In this document: positions 23,341-33,918 of the stretch, one piece after another | Layout: every line of letters begins with the position of its first letter | Numbering within the stretch: position 1 is the stretch's first letter | Origin: Coccinella septempunctata | Taxonomy: Eukaryota > Arthropoda > Insecta > Coleoptera > Coccinellidae | NCBI RefSeq assembly: GCF_907165205.1 | Contig: NC_058191.1 | Location: forward strand, 16,060,501-16,124,500 | Direction: 5' to 3' | Length of the DNA: 64,000 bases | Made by a program: the position numbers and the translations under genes | The notes under the pieces: model-generated | Told to the model about the DNA's origin: nothing | The model's input: only the letters and a program-made list of their open reading frames with translations | Databases searched by the model: none

Positions 23341-26300
23341 AATTGAGATTTCAGTGGTCGATTCGACATAGTATCATTTCAATTCCTAAGGAACTATTGA
23401 ATCAATTCAACCAAAATCTCGAAACTGTACACAGTCTTCGAATTGAGATGCACATGTTGAATTTCAGTTCGATAGTTATGATAGGAATTGAGATTTCAGT
23501 GGTCCATTCGGCAAACTGTGATATCAATTCCTCGAAAACTGTTGGATCAATTCGAACCAAATCTTGAAACTGCACATAGTTTTCGGATTGAGATGCACAT
23601 GTTGAATTTCAGTTCGATAGTTCAGATAGGAATTGAGATTTCAATGGTCAATTCGGCAAAGTGTGATATCAATTCCTCGAAAACTGTTGGTTCAATTCGA
23701 ACCAAATCTTGAAATTTCACATAGTTTTCGAATTGAGATGCACATGTTGAATTTCAGTATGATAGTTCTGATAGGAATTCAGATTTCAGTGGTCGATTCG
23801 ACAAAATATCATTTCAATTCCCAAGGAACTATTGGATCAATTCGACCCAAATCCCGAAACTGTATTCAGTTTTCGAATTGAGATGCACATGTTGAATTTC
23901 AGTTCGATAGTTCAGAGAGGAATTGAGATTTCAGTGGTCAATTCGGCAAAGTGTGATATCAATTCCTCGAAAACTGTTGGATCAATTCGAACCAAATCTT
24001 GAAACTGCACGTAGTTTTCGGATTGAGATGCACATGGTGAATTTCAGTTCGATAGTTCAGATAGGAATCGAGATTTCAGTGGTCTTTTCGGCAAAGTGTG
24101 AAATGAATTCCTCAAAAACTGTTGGATCAATTCCAACCAAATCTTGAAACAGCACATAGTTTTCGAATTGAGATGAACATGTTGAATTTCAGTTCGATAG
24201 TTCTGATAGGAATTGAGATTTCAGTGGTCGATTCAGCAAAATATCATTTCAATTCCCAAGGAACTATTGGATCAATTTGACCCAAATCCCGAAACTGTAC
24301 TCAGTTTTCGAATTGAGATGCACATGTTGAATTTCAAATCGATAGTTCAGATAGGAATTGAGATTTCATTGGTCAATTCGGCAAAGTGTGATATCAATTC
24401 CTAAAAACTGTTGGATCAATTCCAACCAAATCTTGAAACAGTACATAGTTTTCGAATTGAGATGAACATGTTGAATTTCAGTTCGATAGTTCCGATAGGA
24501 ATTGAGATTTCAGTGGTCGATTCAACAAAATATCATTTCAATTCCCAAGGAACTATTGGATCAATTCGACCCAAATCCCGAAACTGTTCTCAGTTTTCGA
24601 ATTGAGATGCACATGTTGAATTTCAGTTCGATAGTTCAGATAGGAATTGAGATTTCATTGGTCGATTCGACAAAATATCATTTCAATTCCCAAGGAACCA
24701 TTGGATCCATTCGACCCAAATCCCGAAACTGTACTCAGTTTTCGAATTGAGATGCACATGTTGAATTTCAGTTCGATAGTTCAGATAGGAATTGAGATTT
24801 CAGTGGTCAATTCGGCAAAGTGTGATTTCAATTCCTCGAAAACTGTTGGTTCAATTCGAACCAAATCTTGAAATTTCACACAGGTATCGAATTGAGATGC
24901 ACATGTTGAAATTCAGTTCGATAGTTCAGATATGAATTGAGATTTCAGTGGTCAATTCGGCAAAGTGTGATATCAATTCCTCGAAAACTGTTAGATCAAT
25001 TCGAACCAAATCTTGAAACTGCACATAGTTTTCGGATTGAGATGCACATGTTGAATTTCAGTTCGATAGTTCAGATAGGAATTGAGATTTCAGTGGTCAA
25101 TTCGGCAAAGTGTGATATCAATTCCTCGAAAACTGTTGGTTCAATTCGAACCAAATCTTGAAATTTCACACAGGTTTCGAATTGAGATGCACATGTTGAA
25201 TTTCAGATCGATAGTTCTGATAGGAATTGAGATTTCAGTGGTCGATTCGACATAGTATCATTTCAATTCCTAAGGAACTATTGAATCAATTCAACCAAAA
25301 TCTCGAAACTGTACACAGTCTTCGAATTGAGATGCACATGTTGAATTTCAGTTCGATAGTTATGATAGGAATTGAGATTTCAGTGGTCCATTCGGCAAAC
25401 TGTGATATCAATTCCTCGAAAACTGTTGGATCAATTCGAACCAAATCTTGAAACTGCACATAGTTTTCGGATTGAGATGCACATGTTGAATTTCAGTTCG
25501 ATAGTTCAGATAGGAATTGAGATTTCAATGGTCAATTCGGCAAAGTGTGATATCAATTCCTCGAAAACTGTTGGTTCAATTCGAACCAAATCTTGAAATT
25601 TCACATAGTTTTCGAATTGAGATGCACATGTTGAATTTCAGTATGATAGTTCTGATAGGAATTCAGATTTCAGTGGTCGATTCGACAAAATATCATTTCA
25701 ATTCCCAAGGAACTATTGGATCAATTCGACCCAAATCCCGAAACTGTATTCAGTTTTCGAATTGAGATGCACATGTTGAATTTCAGTTCTATAGTTCAGA
25801 GAGGAATTGAGATTTCAGTGGTCAATTCGGCAAAGTGTGATATCAATTCCTCGAAAACTGTTGGATCAATTCGAACCAAATCTTGAAACTGCACGTAGTT
25901 TTCGGATTGAGATGCACATGGTGAATTTCAGTTCGATAGTTCAGATAGGAATCGAGATTTCAGTGGTCTTTTCGGCAAAGTGTGAAATGAATTCCTCAAA
26001 AACTGTTGGATCAATTCCAACCAAATCTTGAAACAGCACATAGTTTTCGAATTGAGATGCACATGTTGAATTTCAGTTCGATAGTTCTGATAGGAATTGA
26101 GATTTCAGTGGTCGATTCAACAAAATATCATTTCAATTCCCAAGGAACTATTGGATCAATTTGACCCAAATCCCGAAACTGTACTCAGTTTTCGAATTGA
26201 GATGCACATGTTGAATTTCAAATCGATAGTTCAGATAGGAATTGAGATTTCATTGGTCAATTCGGCAAAGTGTGATATCAATTCCTAAAAACTGTTGGAT

Positions 26301-26583
26301 CAATTCCAACCAAATCTTGAAACAGCACATAGTTTTCGAATTGAGATGAACATGTTGAATTTCAGTTCGATAGTTCCGATAGGAATTGAGATTTCAGTGG
26401 TCGATTCAACAAAATATCATTTCAATTCCCAAGGAACTATTGGATCAATTCGACCCAAATCCCGAAACTGTTCTCAGTTTTCGAATTGAGATGCACATGT
26501 TGAATTTCAGTTCGATAGTTCAGATAGGAATTGAGATTTCATTGGTCGATTCGACAAAATATCATTTCAATTCCCAAGGAACC

Positions 26584-26594
26584 ATTGGATCCAT
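26584..26594 (+). repeat. Target-site duplication of A1, left copy
   Basis: ATTGGATCCAT lies immediately before the element's first bases (ATTCCGAG) and is repeated after the poly(A) tail at 31403-31413. The same satellite word is uninterrupted near 21370 and 24703, giving paralogous empty sites. Confidence 0.9.
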
Positions 26595-27026
26595 ATTCCG
26601 AGTCAATCGCTTGACAGGAGAAGACGTGCTACAGTGCTCCTAGTGCTATAAAAGAGAAAGCGGACGAGAAAGTCACAGTGCCGTAAAAGTGAAAGCGGAG
26701 GTGAAAGTGCCCACTAACCAAGCTACGGAATATTTGATTCCGTCTGTGAAGTTGTGTAGGTTCTATATTTGTTATCGGAATTTTAATTCGTTAAAATTTT
26801 CAAAGTTGGTGTTCATCCTAAGTGTCCAGAGAATTTTCTCGTTGGTACTGCAGAAAACATCAGGTGAGCTTATTTTTCGTATCTTTCTTTCTGATTTTTC
26901 TCATAGCGTAGAGAATTTTTGATGAGCCGTTTTGTTTTTATGCATGAGATACATTTTTCTTTTGTCTTGAAAAATTTTATTTCCAATTTCTTTGAGTAGC
27001 GAAGTAATTATTAATTAGATTCTAAA
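26595..27026 (+). promoter_or_regulatory. 5' UTR / probable internal promoter region of A1
   Basis: The start (ATTCCGAGTCAATCGCTTGA) is shared with B1, B3 and B10, so it is the real element end. Two imperfect repeats of a purine-rich word (TATAAAAGAGAAAG and CGTAAAAGTGAAAG) follow, then CTACGGAATATTTGATTCCG and, near 26864, CAGGTGAGC, which resembles a 5' splice site. Jockey-type elements usually have internal promoters. The exact promoter is not visible. Confidence 0.6.
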
Positions 27027-28424
27027 ATGTCTGACCATTCGGACTGCGAGTCCGTAATGGAAGAAGACGCGCCAGAAATCGCTAATGTCGTGTCCGAACA
27101 CGATATTTTGAGAGAGGAGAACGCAAGTTTGAAAGCGAGGGTGAATGAGTTAGATAGATGCGTATCTAGCTTAGTTGCTGAGATTAAAAATCTCAGGGAG
27201 AGGCTCGAGTTGCAGGAGGGAAATAAGGAAAGTCCTTACTCCAAAGCACTCAAGAAGAACATTATTTTGAAAAATGTCCAAGAAGTGAACTTACCGGTTC
27301 AAAAACAGAAGATGGAGGTGGTCAAAACCCCTCAAACCAAAATTTCCCCACCCGCCAAAAGAGTGAGAAAGGATAGCTCCTCGTCAAATGAAGAGGCAAA
27401 CAAGAAAAGAGTCTTGGAAACCCCAGCCCAAGAGAAAACCACTCCAGTGGAGAGAAAAGAAAAAATCCCCCCAGTTACCCTGAGGGGTACGTCCGAATGG
27501 ACGTCAATTTCCAACGCGTTAATGCGAAACGGAATAAATTACAGCAGAGCGACTACTGTGAAGGACGGAATTAGGGTCGTTCCACAAACCGCAGAAGACC
27601 ACAGAAGAATGACGGACTTCCTTCATAAAATAAATAGGGAGTTTTACACTCTTCAACGGGAGGAAGAAAAGAAAATCTATGCGGTAGTGAGATATCTACC
27701 GCTGGATGCAGATATCCCGACGATCCTTGACGACCTCAAGGATCAAGGGATCGTCGATGCTGAGGTCATAAGAATGACCTCAAATATAACTAAGAGGCCG
27801 ATGCCCTTATTGCTGGTTAAAACCCAGAATAAGGGTATCTTCGAGGTGAGAAGGCTCTACAACATGAACTGTGTTGTTGAACCTAAGAGAAGGACGACCG
27901 GGCCTGGACAATGTTACCGCTGTCAGCGATATGGACATGCCCAAAGTAAGTGCACTTTTCCATGGAGGTGCGTGAAATGCTCCGGTAATCACAGCTCCAA
28001 GGAGTGTACGCTCACCAGGGAGAACGAGGAGCGAAATGCCTCTTGTGTTCTCTGTGGAGAGCAAGGACATCCAGCCAGCTACAAGGGATGTAGCGAATGG
28101 AAATTGGTCACTAAGAAGACCAAGAGATCGCCAAGATCGAACCAGACCAGCTCGAGGCCAACACAAAATACACCGAGGCCATCCCCAAACTCTTCGGAAG
28201 TGAAGAAACCCCAGGAAACTGCAACCGAAGCAGTCAAAGAGACGAAGAAACCAGAGAAAAAGACGGAAAAGGCAAAAACCGTCAAAAAAGCCGAAACCAG
28301 AAAAGGAATTTCTGGAATCACTGAGGAACTGGATAAGTTCACGAAAAACCTCCTCAGCACGATGATGCAGAATCTGGAGAAAGAGATTGAGAAGAAGATG
28401 CAGCAAATTATTAAGACTATTTAA
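27027..28424 (+). CDS. Jockey ORF1 nucleic-acid-binding protein, copy A1
   Basis: This 465-residue protein starts at the first good ATG after the 5' UTR. Residues ~25-62 look coiled-coil (LREENASLKARVNELDR). Residues 100-145 are Lys/Ser/Pro-rich. Three zinc knuckles lie at ~296-309 (CYRCQRYGHAQSKC), 315-327 (CVKCSGNHSSKEC) and 340-355 (CVLCGEQGHPASYKGC). Together they indicate an RNA-packaging protein. The Lys-rich C-terminus has a short amphipathic stretch. The N-terminal ~130 residues differ from A2 and from all B copies, although the rest is nearly the same as A2. The stop codon overlaps the ORF2 start. Confidence 0.92.
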   Translation: MSDHSDCESVMEEDAPEIANVVSEHDILREENASLKARVNELDRCVSSLVAEIKNLRERLELQEGNKESPYSKALKKNIILKNVQEVNLPVQKQKMEVVKTPQTKISPPAKRVRKDSSSSNEEANKKRVLETPAQEKTTPVERKEKIPPVTLRGTSEWTSISNALMRNGINYSRATTVKDGIRVVPQTAEDHRRMTDFLHKINREFYTLQREEEKKIYAVVRYLPLDADIPTILDDLKDQGIVDAEVIRMTSNITKRPMPLLLVKTQNKGIFEVRRLYNMNCVVEPKRRTTGPGQCYRCQRYGHAQSKCTFPWRCVKCSGNHSSKECTLTRENEERNASCVLCGEQGHPASYKGCSEWKLVTKKTKRSPRSNQTSSRPTQNTPRPSPNSSEVKKPQETATEAVKETKKPEKKTEKAKTVKKAETRKGISGITEELDKFTKNLLSTMMQNLEKEIEKKMQQIIKTI

Positions 28425-31132
28425 TGGCTGACACGACGATAAAGAACAATCTCATAATCGTCTCTTGGAACGTCGAAGGATTGAGAGCCCGCAGATCAGA
28501 ATTCGAAGAACTGATTGAAGAGAAGAGACCGGATGTCATAGCTCTTCAAGAAACGAGACTTAACCCCAACGTTCGGATAGCATTTCCCAATTACGATATT
28601 TACAGAAATGATAGACCTAACAGCACAGGTGGCGTTGCTATACTGGCTAGAAGGAATATGGATCACCATTTCGACCAAATATTCAATGGACAAGAAGTAG
28701 AAGCAATATCGATTATTGTGAATACTAATCGAGGGCAAGTGAAGATTATTTCAACTTATAAATCACCGGATAAGGACATGCTGGAAGAGGATCTAAAAAT
28801 GCTACTAGAAGGAAGACACCCGAAAATCATAATTGGTGATCTTAACTGCAAATCGCAGGAATGGAACAGTAGGGTGGAAAATACAAACGGGAGAAGACTG
28901 AAGATTTATGCTGAAAAACTTAATGCAGTTGTGATAGGACCTGATATACCGACCTACATACCAAGAGTAAATGGACTACCCGATGTACTGGACATTGTCG
29001 TAATGAAAGACATCACTGAAGAAATCAGCATTGATACAATAGAAGACGGAACTTCAGATCACAATCCCATAGAATTCATAGTGGGACATGGCCCAAGAAA
29101 CGAAGAAGAGACACAAACCAAGGAACGCACAGACTGGGAGAAATATAAGAATTTACTTCAGGAGAAAATCAGGGAAATTCCCCAAATAAACACCCAGGAT
29201 GAGTTAGATGAAGCAGTTGAAAAATTGGAAAATCATATAAAAGAAGCCTATGAAGAAAGCACCAAGAGAATAAGGAAACCAATTCCGAAACATTCACATG
29301 GAGATACGCCAAGGGATATAAAGGAACTTATAAAAAAGAACAGAAGACTCAGGAAAATCTACAGAACAACAAAAAGAGAAGAAGACAAGAAGAAACTGAA
29401 TAAGCATAGTCAGATATTGAAAAATGCTTTAACAGAACTGCGTAATAACAGATGGCACCAGAGATTAAGGGAACTGAATACAATAGATCACTCGGCTTGG
29501 AAAATGCAAAAACGCTTACGACGAGAACAGACAGTTATACCTCCACTGCATGGAGCAAACGGAATGGTATATACGAGACTTGAAAAAGCCGAAGCACTTG
29601 CCGACACAATTGAGAGAGAAGCCAGAATAAATTACAGAAATGATGATGACAATGAAGATCTAGAAGAAGAAGTGGAGGCAAACGAAGAACTGATGATGGA
29701 ACCACCGGAAACCGAAATCATTCCAAAACCGGCTTCACCAACAGAAATCAAAGAGATCATAATGAAACTGAAAAACCGGAAAGCACCGGGAGAAGATAGG
29801 ATAACGAATTATATGTTGAAGAAATTGCCTAGAAAAGGAATAGCAGCCTTGACGAATATAACAAACGGAGTGATGAGGACCGAATACTACCCAAAGAGAT
29901 GGAAAACTGCAGAAATGATAGTTTTCAACAAGCCTGGAAAGGAACGGAAATTTCCTCAAAATTATAGACCGATCAGCCTACTATCAGCACTAGGAAAAGT
30001 CGTCGAGAGGGTTATCGCCAAAAGGCTGAATGAGGAAACAGAAATGTTGAAGATAATCCCACCCGAACAATTTGGATTTCGACGAGAACACTCGACTGAA
30101 CTCCAATTACTACGGCTCATAGAATACGTCACCGAAGGAATGCAGACCAAACAGGCCACAGGATTAGTTCTGATGGATATCGAGAGAGCTTTTGATAGAG
30201 TATGGCACGAAGGCCTAATCTACAAGATGAAAAGAGCAGGATATTCGACCAAGCTATGCAAGATTATAAGGAATTATCTGAGGAATAGAAACTTTTATGT
30301 GAAGATAGATGGAGCAACCTCTCAAACCAGACAACTGGAAGCGGGAGTGCCTCAAGGATCGGTACTTGGACCTCTGCTTTACGTAATATACGTTTATGAT
30401 ATCCCGAAGAATGCTAGGAATATGCTCACCTTGTACGCAGATGACACAGGAATAGCGTTCAGACATCGACGCCCAGAGATCATACACCGGAGACTGCAGG
30501 AAGCCATAGATGAATTACTCAAATGGTGCATCAAATGGAAAATCCAAATCAATGGAAGAAAGACTCAAGCAATATTACTGCAAAAGAGAAGATTGAGGAT
30601 GGAAGAAAACCTTGAAGTTGATGGACAAGAGGTTGAATGGAAAAATGAAGCAACATACCTAGGAGTGACGCTTGACAGAGGACTTACATGGAAAAACCAC
30701 ATCAAATGTGCTGTTGATAAAACAAAAGCCGCAATGAGTAAACTTTATCCACTCATAGGCAGAAGAAGTCATATAAATAAGAACATCAAGTTGACGATGA
30801 TTAAAACTATTGCGCGACCACAACTCACATATGGATCGGCGGCATGGGGCTTCGCAGCCAAGACCCACATCAAGAGAATACAGGCCACTGAGAATAAACT
30901 CCTTAGAATGGCGATGGACGTACCCTGGTTTGTTAGGAACAAACAAATCTACAAGGACTTGGAATGGGAACCAGTTACAGAATTTATGAAGAGAAAGGCG
31001 GAAAGGATATTCGACAAAGCCAAACAACATCCAAATGAGGAACTACGAAGATTAGTCGACTACGACCCAACAGAAGAAGCTAGAAGGTCAAGAACCTACC
31101 ACCGAAGACCGAGAGATCAGTTAAGGATTTAA
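28424..31132 (+). CDS. Jockey ORF2 endonuclease-reverse transcriptase, copy A1 (intact)
   Basis: This 902-residue protein starts at the ATG inside TAATG. The AP-like endonuclease (residues ~10-225) shows N16 (SWNVE), E43 (LQETR), D139/N141 (GDLNC) and D212/H213 (SDHNP). The RT (residues ~490-760) shows NYRPISLLSALGK, FGFRREHST, AFDRVW, VPQGSVLGPLL and the catalytic YADDT at 671-675. A thumb and C-terminal region of about 200 residues follows (LTYGSAAWGFAAK). There is no RNase H domain and the length is as expected for the Jockey clade. It would carry out target-primed reverse transcription in the nucleus. No disabling change is seen. Confidence 0.95.
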   Translation: MADTTIKNNLIIVSWNVEGLRARRSEFEELIEEKRPDVIALQETRLNPNVRIAFPNYDIYRNDRPNSTGGVAILARRNMDHHFDQIFNGQEVEAISIIVNTNRGQVKIISTYKSPDKDMLEEDLKMLLEGRHPKIIIGDLNCKSQEWNSRVENTNGRRLKIYAEKLNAVVIGPDIPTYIPRVNGLPDVLDIVVMKDITEEISIDTIEDGTSDHNPIEFIVGHGPRNEEETQTKERTDWEKYKNLLQEKIREIPQINTQDELDEAVEKLENHIKEAYEESTKRIRKPIPKHSHGDTPRDIKELIKKNRRLRKIYRTTKREEDKKKLNKHSQILKNALTELRNNRWHQRLRELNTIDHSAWKMQKRLRREQTVIPPLHGANGMVYTRLEKAEALADTIEREARINYRNDDDNEDLEEEVEANEELMMEPPETEIIPKPASPTEIKEIIMKLKNRKAPGEDRITNYMLKKLPRKGIAALTNITNGVMRTEYYPKRWKTAEMIVFNKPGKERKFPQNYRPISLLSALGKVVERVIAKRLNEETEMLKIIPPEQFGFRREHSTELQLLRLIEYVTEGMQTKQATGLVLMDIERAFDRVWHEGLIYKMKRAGYSTKLCKIIRNYLRNRNFYVKIDGATSQTRQLEAGVPQGSVLGPLLYVIYVYDIPKNARNMLTLYADDTGIAFRHRRPEIIHRRLQEAIDELLKWCIKWKIQINGRKTQAILLQKRRLRMEENLEVDGQEVEWKNEATYLGVTLDRGLTWKNHIKCAVDKTKAAMSKLYPLIGRRSHINKNIKLTMIKTIARPQLTYGSAAWGFAAKTHIKRIQATENKLLRMAMDVPWFVRNKQIYKDLEWEPVTEFMKRKAERIFDKAKQHPNEELRRLVDYDPTEEARRSRTYHRRPRDQLRI

Positions 31133-31402
31133 ATGTAACCAAAGAAGAGCTTAACCTATAAAAGCTATAGGCAGCATACAACTATCAACACGACTATGAT
31201 CGTGTGAGAGTCCAGAAACCATAAGAGTCAACTGGTTAATAGGCAAAATGCCCGGAACCTATGAAGAAGCAGTTAAGGGTTTTTAGTGGGTCTCGAGCTC
31301 AGAGAGTGAGAATCCCCACACTGTTCCCCCTCAGCAGAGGGTGTGTTCGTCTGTTTGCAGATTTTCCCCCTGCTACACCAAAAAAAAAAAAAAAAAAAAA
31401 AA
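31133..31402 (+). other. 3' UTR and poly(A) tail of A1
   Basis: The last ~200 bases (AGGCAAAATGCCCGGAACC, GCAGTTAAGGGTTTTTAGTG, TTTTCCCCCTGCTACACC) are shared with families A and B (A2 and B3). They probably form the part of the RNA recognised by the RT. An uninterrupted A-run of about 23 suggests a young insertion. Confidence 0.8.
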
Positions 31403-31413
31403 ATTGGATCCAT
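31403..31413 (+). repeat. Target-site duplication of A1, right copy
   Basis: ATTGGATCCAT follows the poly(A) tail and matches the left copy at 26584-26594. The first A could belong to either the tail or the duplication. Confidence 0.85.
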
Positions 31414-33425
31414 TCGACCCAAATCCCGAAACTGTACTCAGTTTTCGAATTGAGATGCACATGTTGAATTTCAGTTCGATAGTTCAGATAGGAATTGAGA
31501 TTTCAGTGGTCAATTCGGCAAAGTGTGATTTCAATTCCTCGAAAACTGTTGGTTCAATTCGAACCAAATCTTGAAATTTCACACAGGTATCGAATTGAGA
31601 TGCACATGTTGAAATTCAGTTCGATAGTTCAGATAGGAATTGAGATTTCAGTGGTCCATTCGGCAAAGTGTGATATCAATTCCTCGAAAACTGTTAGATC
31701 AATTCGAACCAAATCTTGAAACTGCACATAGTTTTCGGATTGAGATGCACATGTTGAATTTTAGTTCGATAGTTCAGATAGGAATCGAGATTTCGGTGGT
31801 CTTTTCGGCAAAGTGTGATATCAATTCCTCAAAAACTGTTGGATCAATTCGAACCAAATCTCGAAACAGCACATGGTTTGAGAGATTGAGATGCACATGT
31901 TGAATTTCAGTTCGATAGTTCTGATTGGAATTGAGATTTCAGTGGTCGATTCGACAAAATATCATTTCAATTCCCAAGGAACTATTGGATCAATTCGCCC
32001 AAATCCCGAAACTGTACTCGGTTTTCGAATTGAGATGCACATGTTGAATTTCAGTTCGATAGTTCAGATAGGAATTGAGATTTCAGTGGTCGATTCGGCA
32101 AAGTGTGATATCAATTCCTAAAAACTGTTGGATCAATTCGAACCAAATCTTGAAACTGCACATAGTTTTCGAATTGAGATGCACATGTTGAATTTCAGTT
32201 CGATAGTTCCGATAGGAATTGAGATTTCAGTGGTCGATTCAACAAAATATCATTTCAATTCCCAAGGAACTATTGGATCAATTCGACCCAAATCCCGAAA
32301 CTGTTCTCAGTTTTCGAATTGAGATGCACATGTTGAATTTCAGTTCGATAGTTTAGATAGGAATTGAGATTTCATTGGTCGATTCGACAAAATATCATTT
32401 CAATTCCCGAGGAACTATTGGATCCATTCGACCCAAATCCCGAACCTGTACTCAGTTTTCGAATTGAGATGCACATGTTGAATTTCAGTTCGATAGTTCA
32501 GATAGGAATTGAGATTTCAGTGGTCAATTCGGCAAAGTGTGATATCAATTCCTCGAAAACTGTTGGTTCAATTCGAACCAAATCTTGAAATTTCACACAG
32601 GTTTCGAATTGAGATGCACATGTTGAATTTCAGATCGATAGTTCTGATAGGAATTGAGATTTCAGTGGTCGATTCGACATAGTATCATTTCAATTCCTAA
32701 GGAACTATTGAATATTTTCAACCAAAATCTCGAAACTGTACACAGTCTTCGAATTAAGATGCACATGTTGAATTTCAGTTCGATAGTTCAGAGAGGAATT
32801 GAGATTTCAGTGGTCAATTCGGCAAAGTGTGATATCAATTCCTCGAAAACTGTTGGATCAATTCGAACCAAATCTTGAAACTGCACGTAGTTTTCGGATT
32901 GAGATGCACATGGTGAATTTCAGTTCGATAGTTCAGATAGGAATCGAGATTTCAGTGGTCTTTTCGGTAAAGTGTGAAATGAATTCCTCAAAAACTGTTG
33001 GATCAATTCCAACCAAATCTTGAAACAGCACATAGTTTTCGAATTGAGATGCACATGTTGAATTTCAGTTCGATAGTTCTGATAGGAATTGAGATTTCAG
33101 TGGTCGATTCAACAAAATATCATTTCAATCCCCAAGGAACTATTGGATCAATTTGACCCAAATCCCGAAACTGTACTCAGTTTTCGAATTGAGATGCACA
33201 TGTTGAATTTCAAATCGATAGTTCAGATAGGAATTGAGATTTCATTGGTCAATTCGGCAAAGTGTGATATCAATTCCTAAAAACTGTTGGATCAATTCGA
33301 CCCAAATCTCGAAACTGTACACAGTTTTCGAATTGAGATGCACATGTTGAATTTCAGTTCGATAGTTCAGATAGGAATCCAGATTTCAGTGGTCTTTTCG
33401 GCAAAGTGTGAAATCAATTCCTCAA
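31404..33425 (+). repeat. 145-bp satellite array, continuation right of A1
   Basis: About 14 monomers continue in phase after A1 and contain higher-order markers also seen to the left (TTCGCCCAAATCCCG near 31994, the CATAGTATC monomer at 32654). The array ends abruptly at TTCCTCAAG and jumps to reversed satellite, lacking the inversion motif seen in other units. Confidence 0.92.
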
Positions 33426-33598
33426 GATTTCAAGATTTGGTTCGAATTGATCCAATAGTTCCTTAGGAATTGAAATGATATTTTGACGAATCGACTACTA
33501 CTCCGGTTAGCGCATCCACCATTTCGGTTGGTGCAATAAAAGATATTTTTCGGAACGGTATCATTTTTTTTTCGGTAATTCTAATCCATTTTCACCTT
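33426..33598. repeat. Reversed satellite and block D, right border of the array
   Basis: A reversed half monomer (ATTTGGTTCGAATTGATCC) and block D with a shortened T-run close the satellite array. This is the same order found in the small units at 2745-2946 and 57275-57460. Confidence 0.65.
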
Positions 33599-33918
33599 CT
33601 ACTTCGGTAGGGGCGGCAACGATGTGGGCGGCGACGGTTCTGACGGTGTTGGCGGTACGGCGGGCCTCAGTCGGAGGTCCGGCAGTATGGCCTCTGTCCT
33701 TCTCCCTGGAGTTGCGGTCGGTCCTGAGGCAGTTCTGGCGGTCCCTGGTCCCCTATCTCTAACGCAACACACCCTGGAAAGGACCCCCACACGGCCGCAC
33801 CTGGAACAGAACTTCGTCCTTTCCCCTCGGCAGTCCTCCCTGTGGTGGCCTTCATTGCCACACCGCCAGCAACTGTGGGGCCTAACCCCAGGTAGAACTG
33901 AAGTCCACAGGTCCCCAC
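33599..33918 (-). pseudogene. gag zinc-knuckle fragment, copy g5, frameshifted
   Basis: This is a gag fragment as elsewhere, but one G is missing from the run near 33878 (TGTGGGGCC, not TGTGGGGGCC). The first knuckle therefore falls out of frame with the upstream part. The V-for-H knuckle and proline-rich tail remain. Confidence 0.65.

Larger units (their letters stand above)
8780..26594 (+). repeat. 145-bp satellite array, main block
   Basis: About 120 head-to-tail monomers of 144-147 bp occur here. Words such as TTTCAGTTCGATAGTTC and TTGAGATTTCAGTGGTC recur every 145 bp. Two main monomer classes alternate: one has ATTCGGCAAAGTGTGATATC with TCCTCGAAAACTGTTGG, the other has ATTCGACAAAATATCATTTC with CCCAAGGAACTATTGG. 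Monomers at the left edge (8780-9600) are the most diverged. Each monomer holds an imperfect dyad (TCGAATTGA...TCAGTTCGA) around GCACATGT. Because 145 is not a multiple of three, open frames of 60-90 codons restart out of phase in successive monomers; their conserved start codon is TTG. They are not genes. Confidence 0.95.
13056..26594 (+). repeat. 13-monomer higher-order repeat (1,884 bp)
   Basis: A diagnostic monomer (GATTCGACATAGTATCATTT with TTGAATCAATTCAACC) recurs at 13056, 14940, 16824 (CATAGCATC variant), 18129, 20013, 23343 and 25227. Intervals of exactly 1,884 bp separate 13056/14940/16824, 18129/20013 and 23343/25227. In most copies the next monomer has the CCATTCGGCAAACTGTGA variant. 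Irregular intervals (16824-18129 and 20013-23343) reflect local deletion or duplication. Confidence 0.85.
26595..31402 (+). mobile_element. Intact Jockey-clade retrotransposon A1 (family A) inserted in satellite
   Basis: This complete 4.8-kb element has a 5' UTR (26595-27026), ORF1, ORF2, a 3' UTR of about 250 bp and a long A-run, flanked by a perfect 11-bp target duplication. Both ORFs are uninterrupted and all catalytic motifs are visible. The satellite continues in phase on both sides. The right flank (TTGGATCCATTCG, then a monomer with GTGATTTCAATTCC and ACAGGTATCG) matches 24703-24960, so the insertion postdates the local array structure. It is the best candidate for a recently active element in the window. 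Confidence 0.95.

Noticed and set aside
8780..26594. CRISPR-like regularly spaced repeats
   Set aside because: The unit is a continuous 145-bp tandem repeat without distinct spacers or cas genes, and the surroundings are eukaryotic retroelements.
8780..26594. CENP-B box in the satellite monomer
   Set aside because: The nearest words (TTCGACCCAAATCCCG) do not fit the spacing TTCG-N4-A-N2-CGGG on either strand.
8780..33425. Dozens of 60-90-codon open frames (MRFQWSIR... type) in the satellite
   Set aside because: They restart every 145 bp in shifting frames because 145 is not a multiple of three. Their conserved start is TTG, and differences between copies follow the nucleotide repeat, so they are by-products of the repeat and not a protein family.
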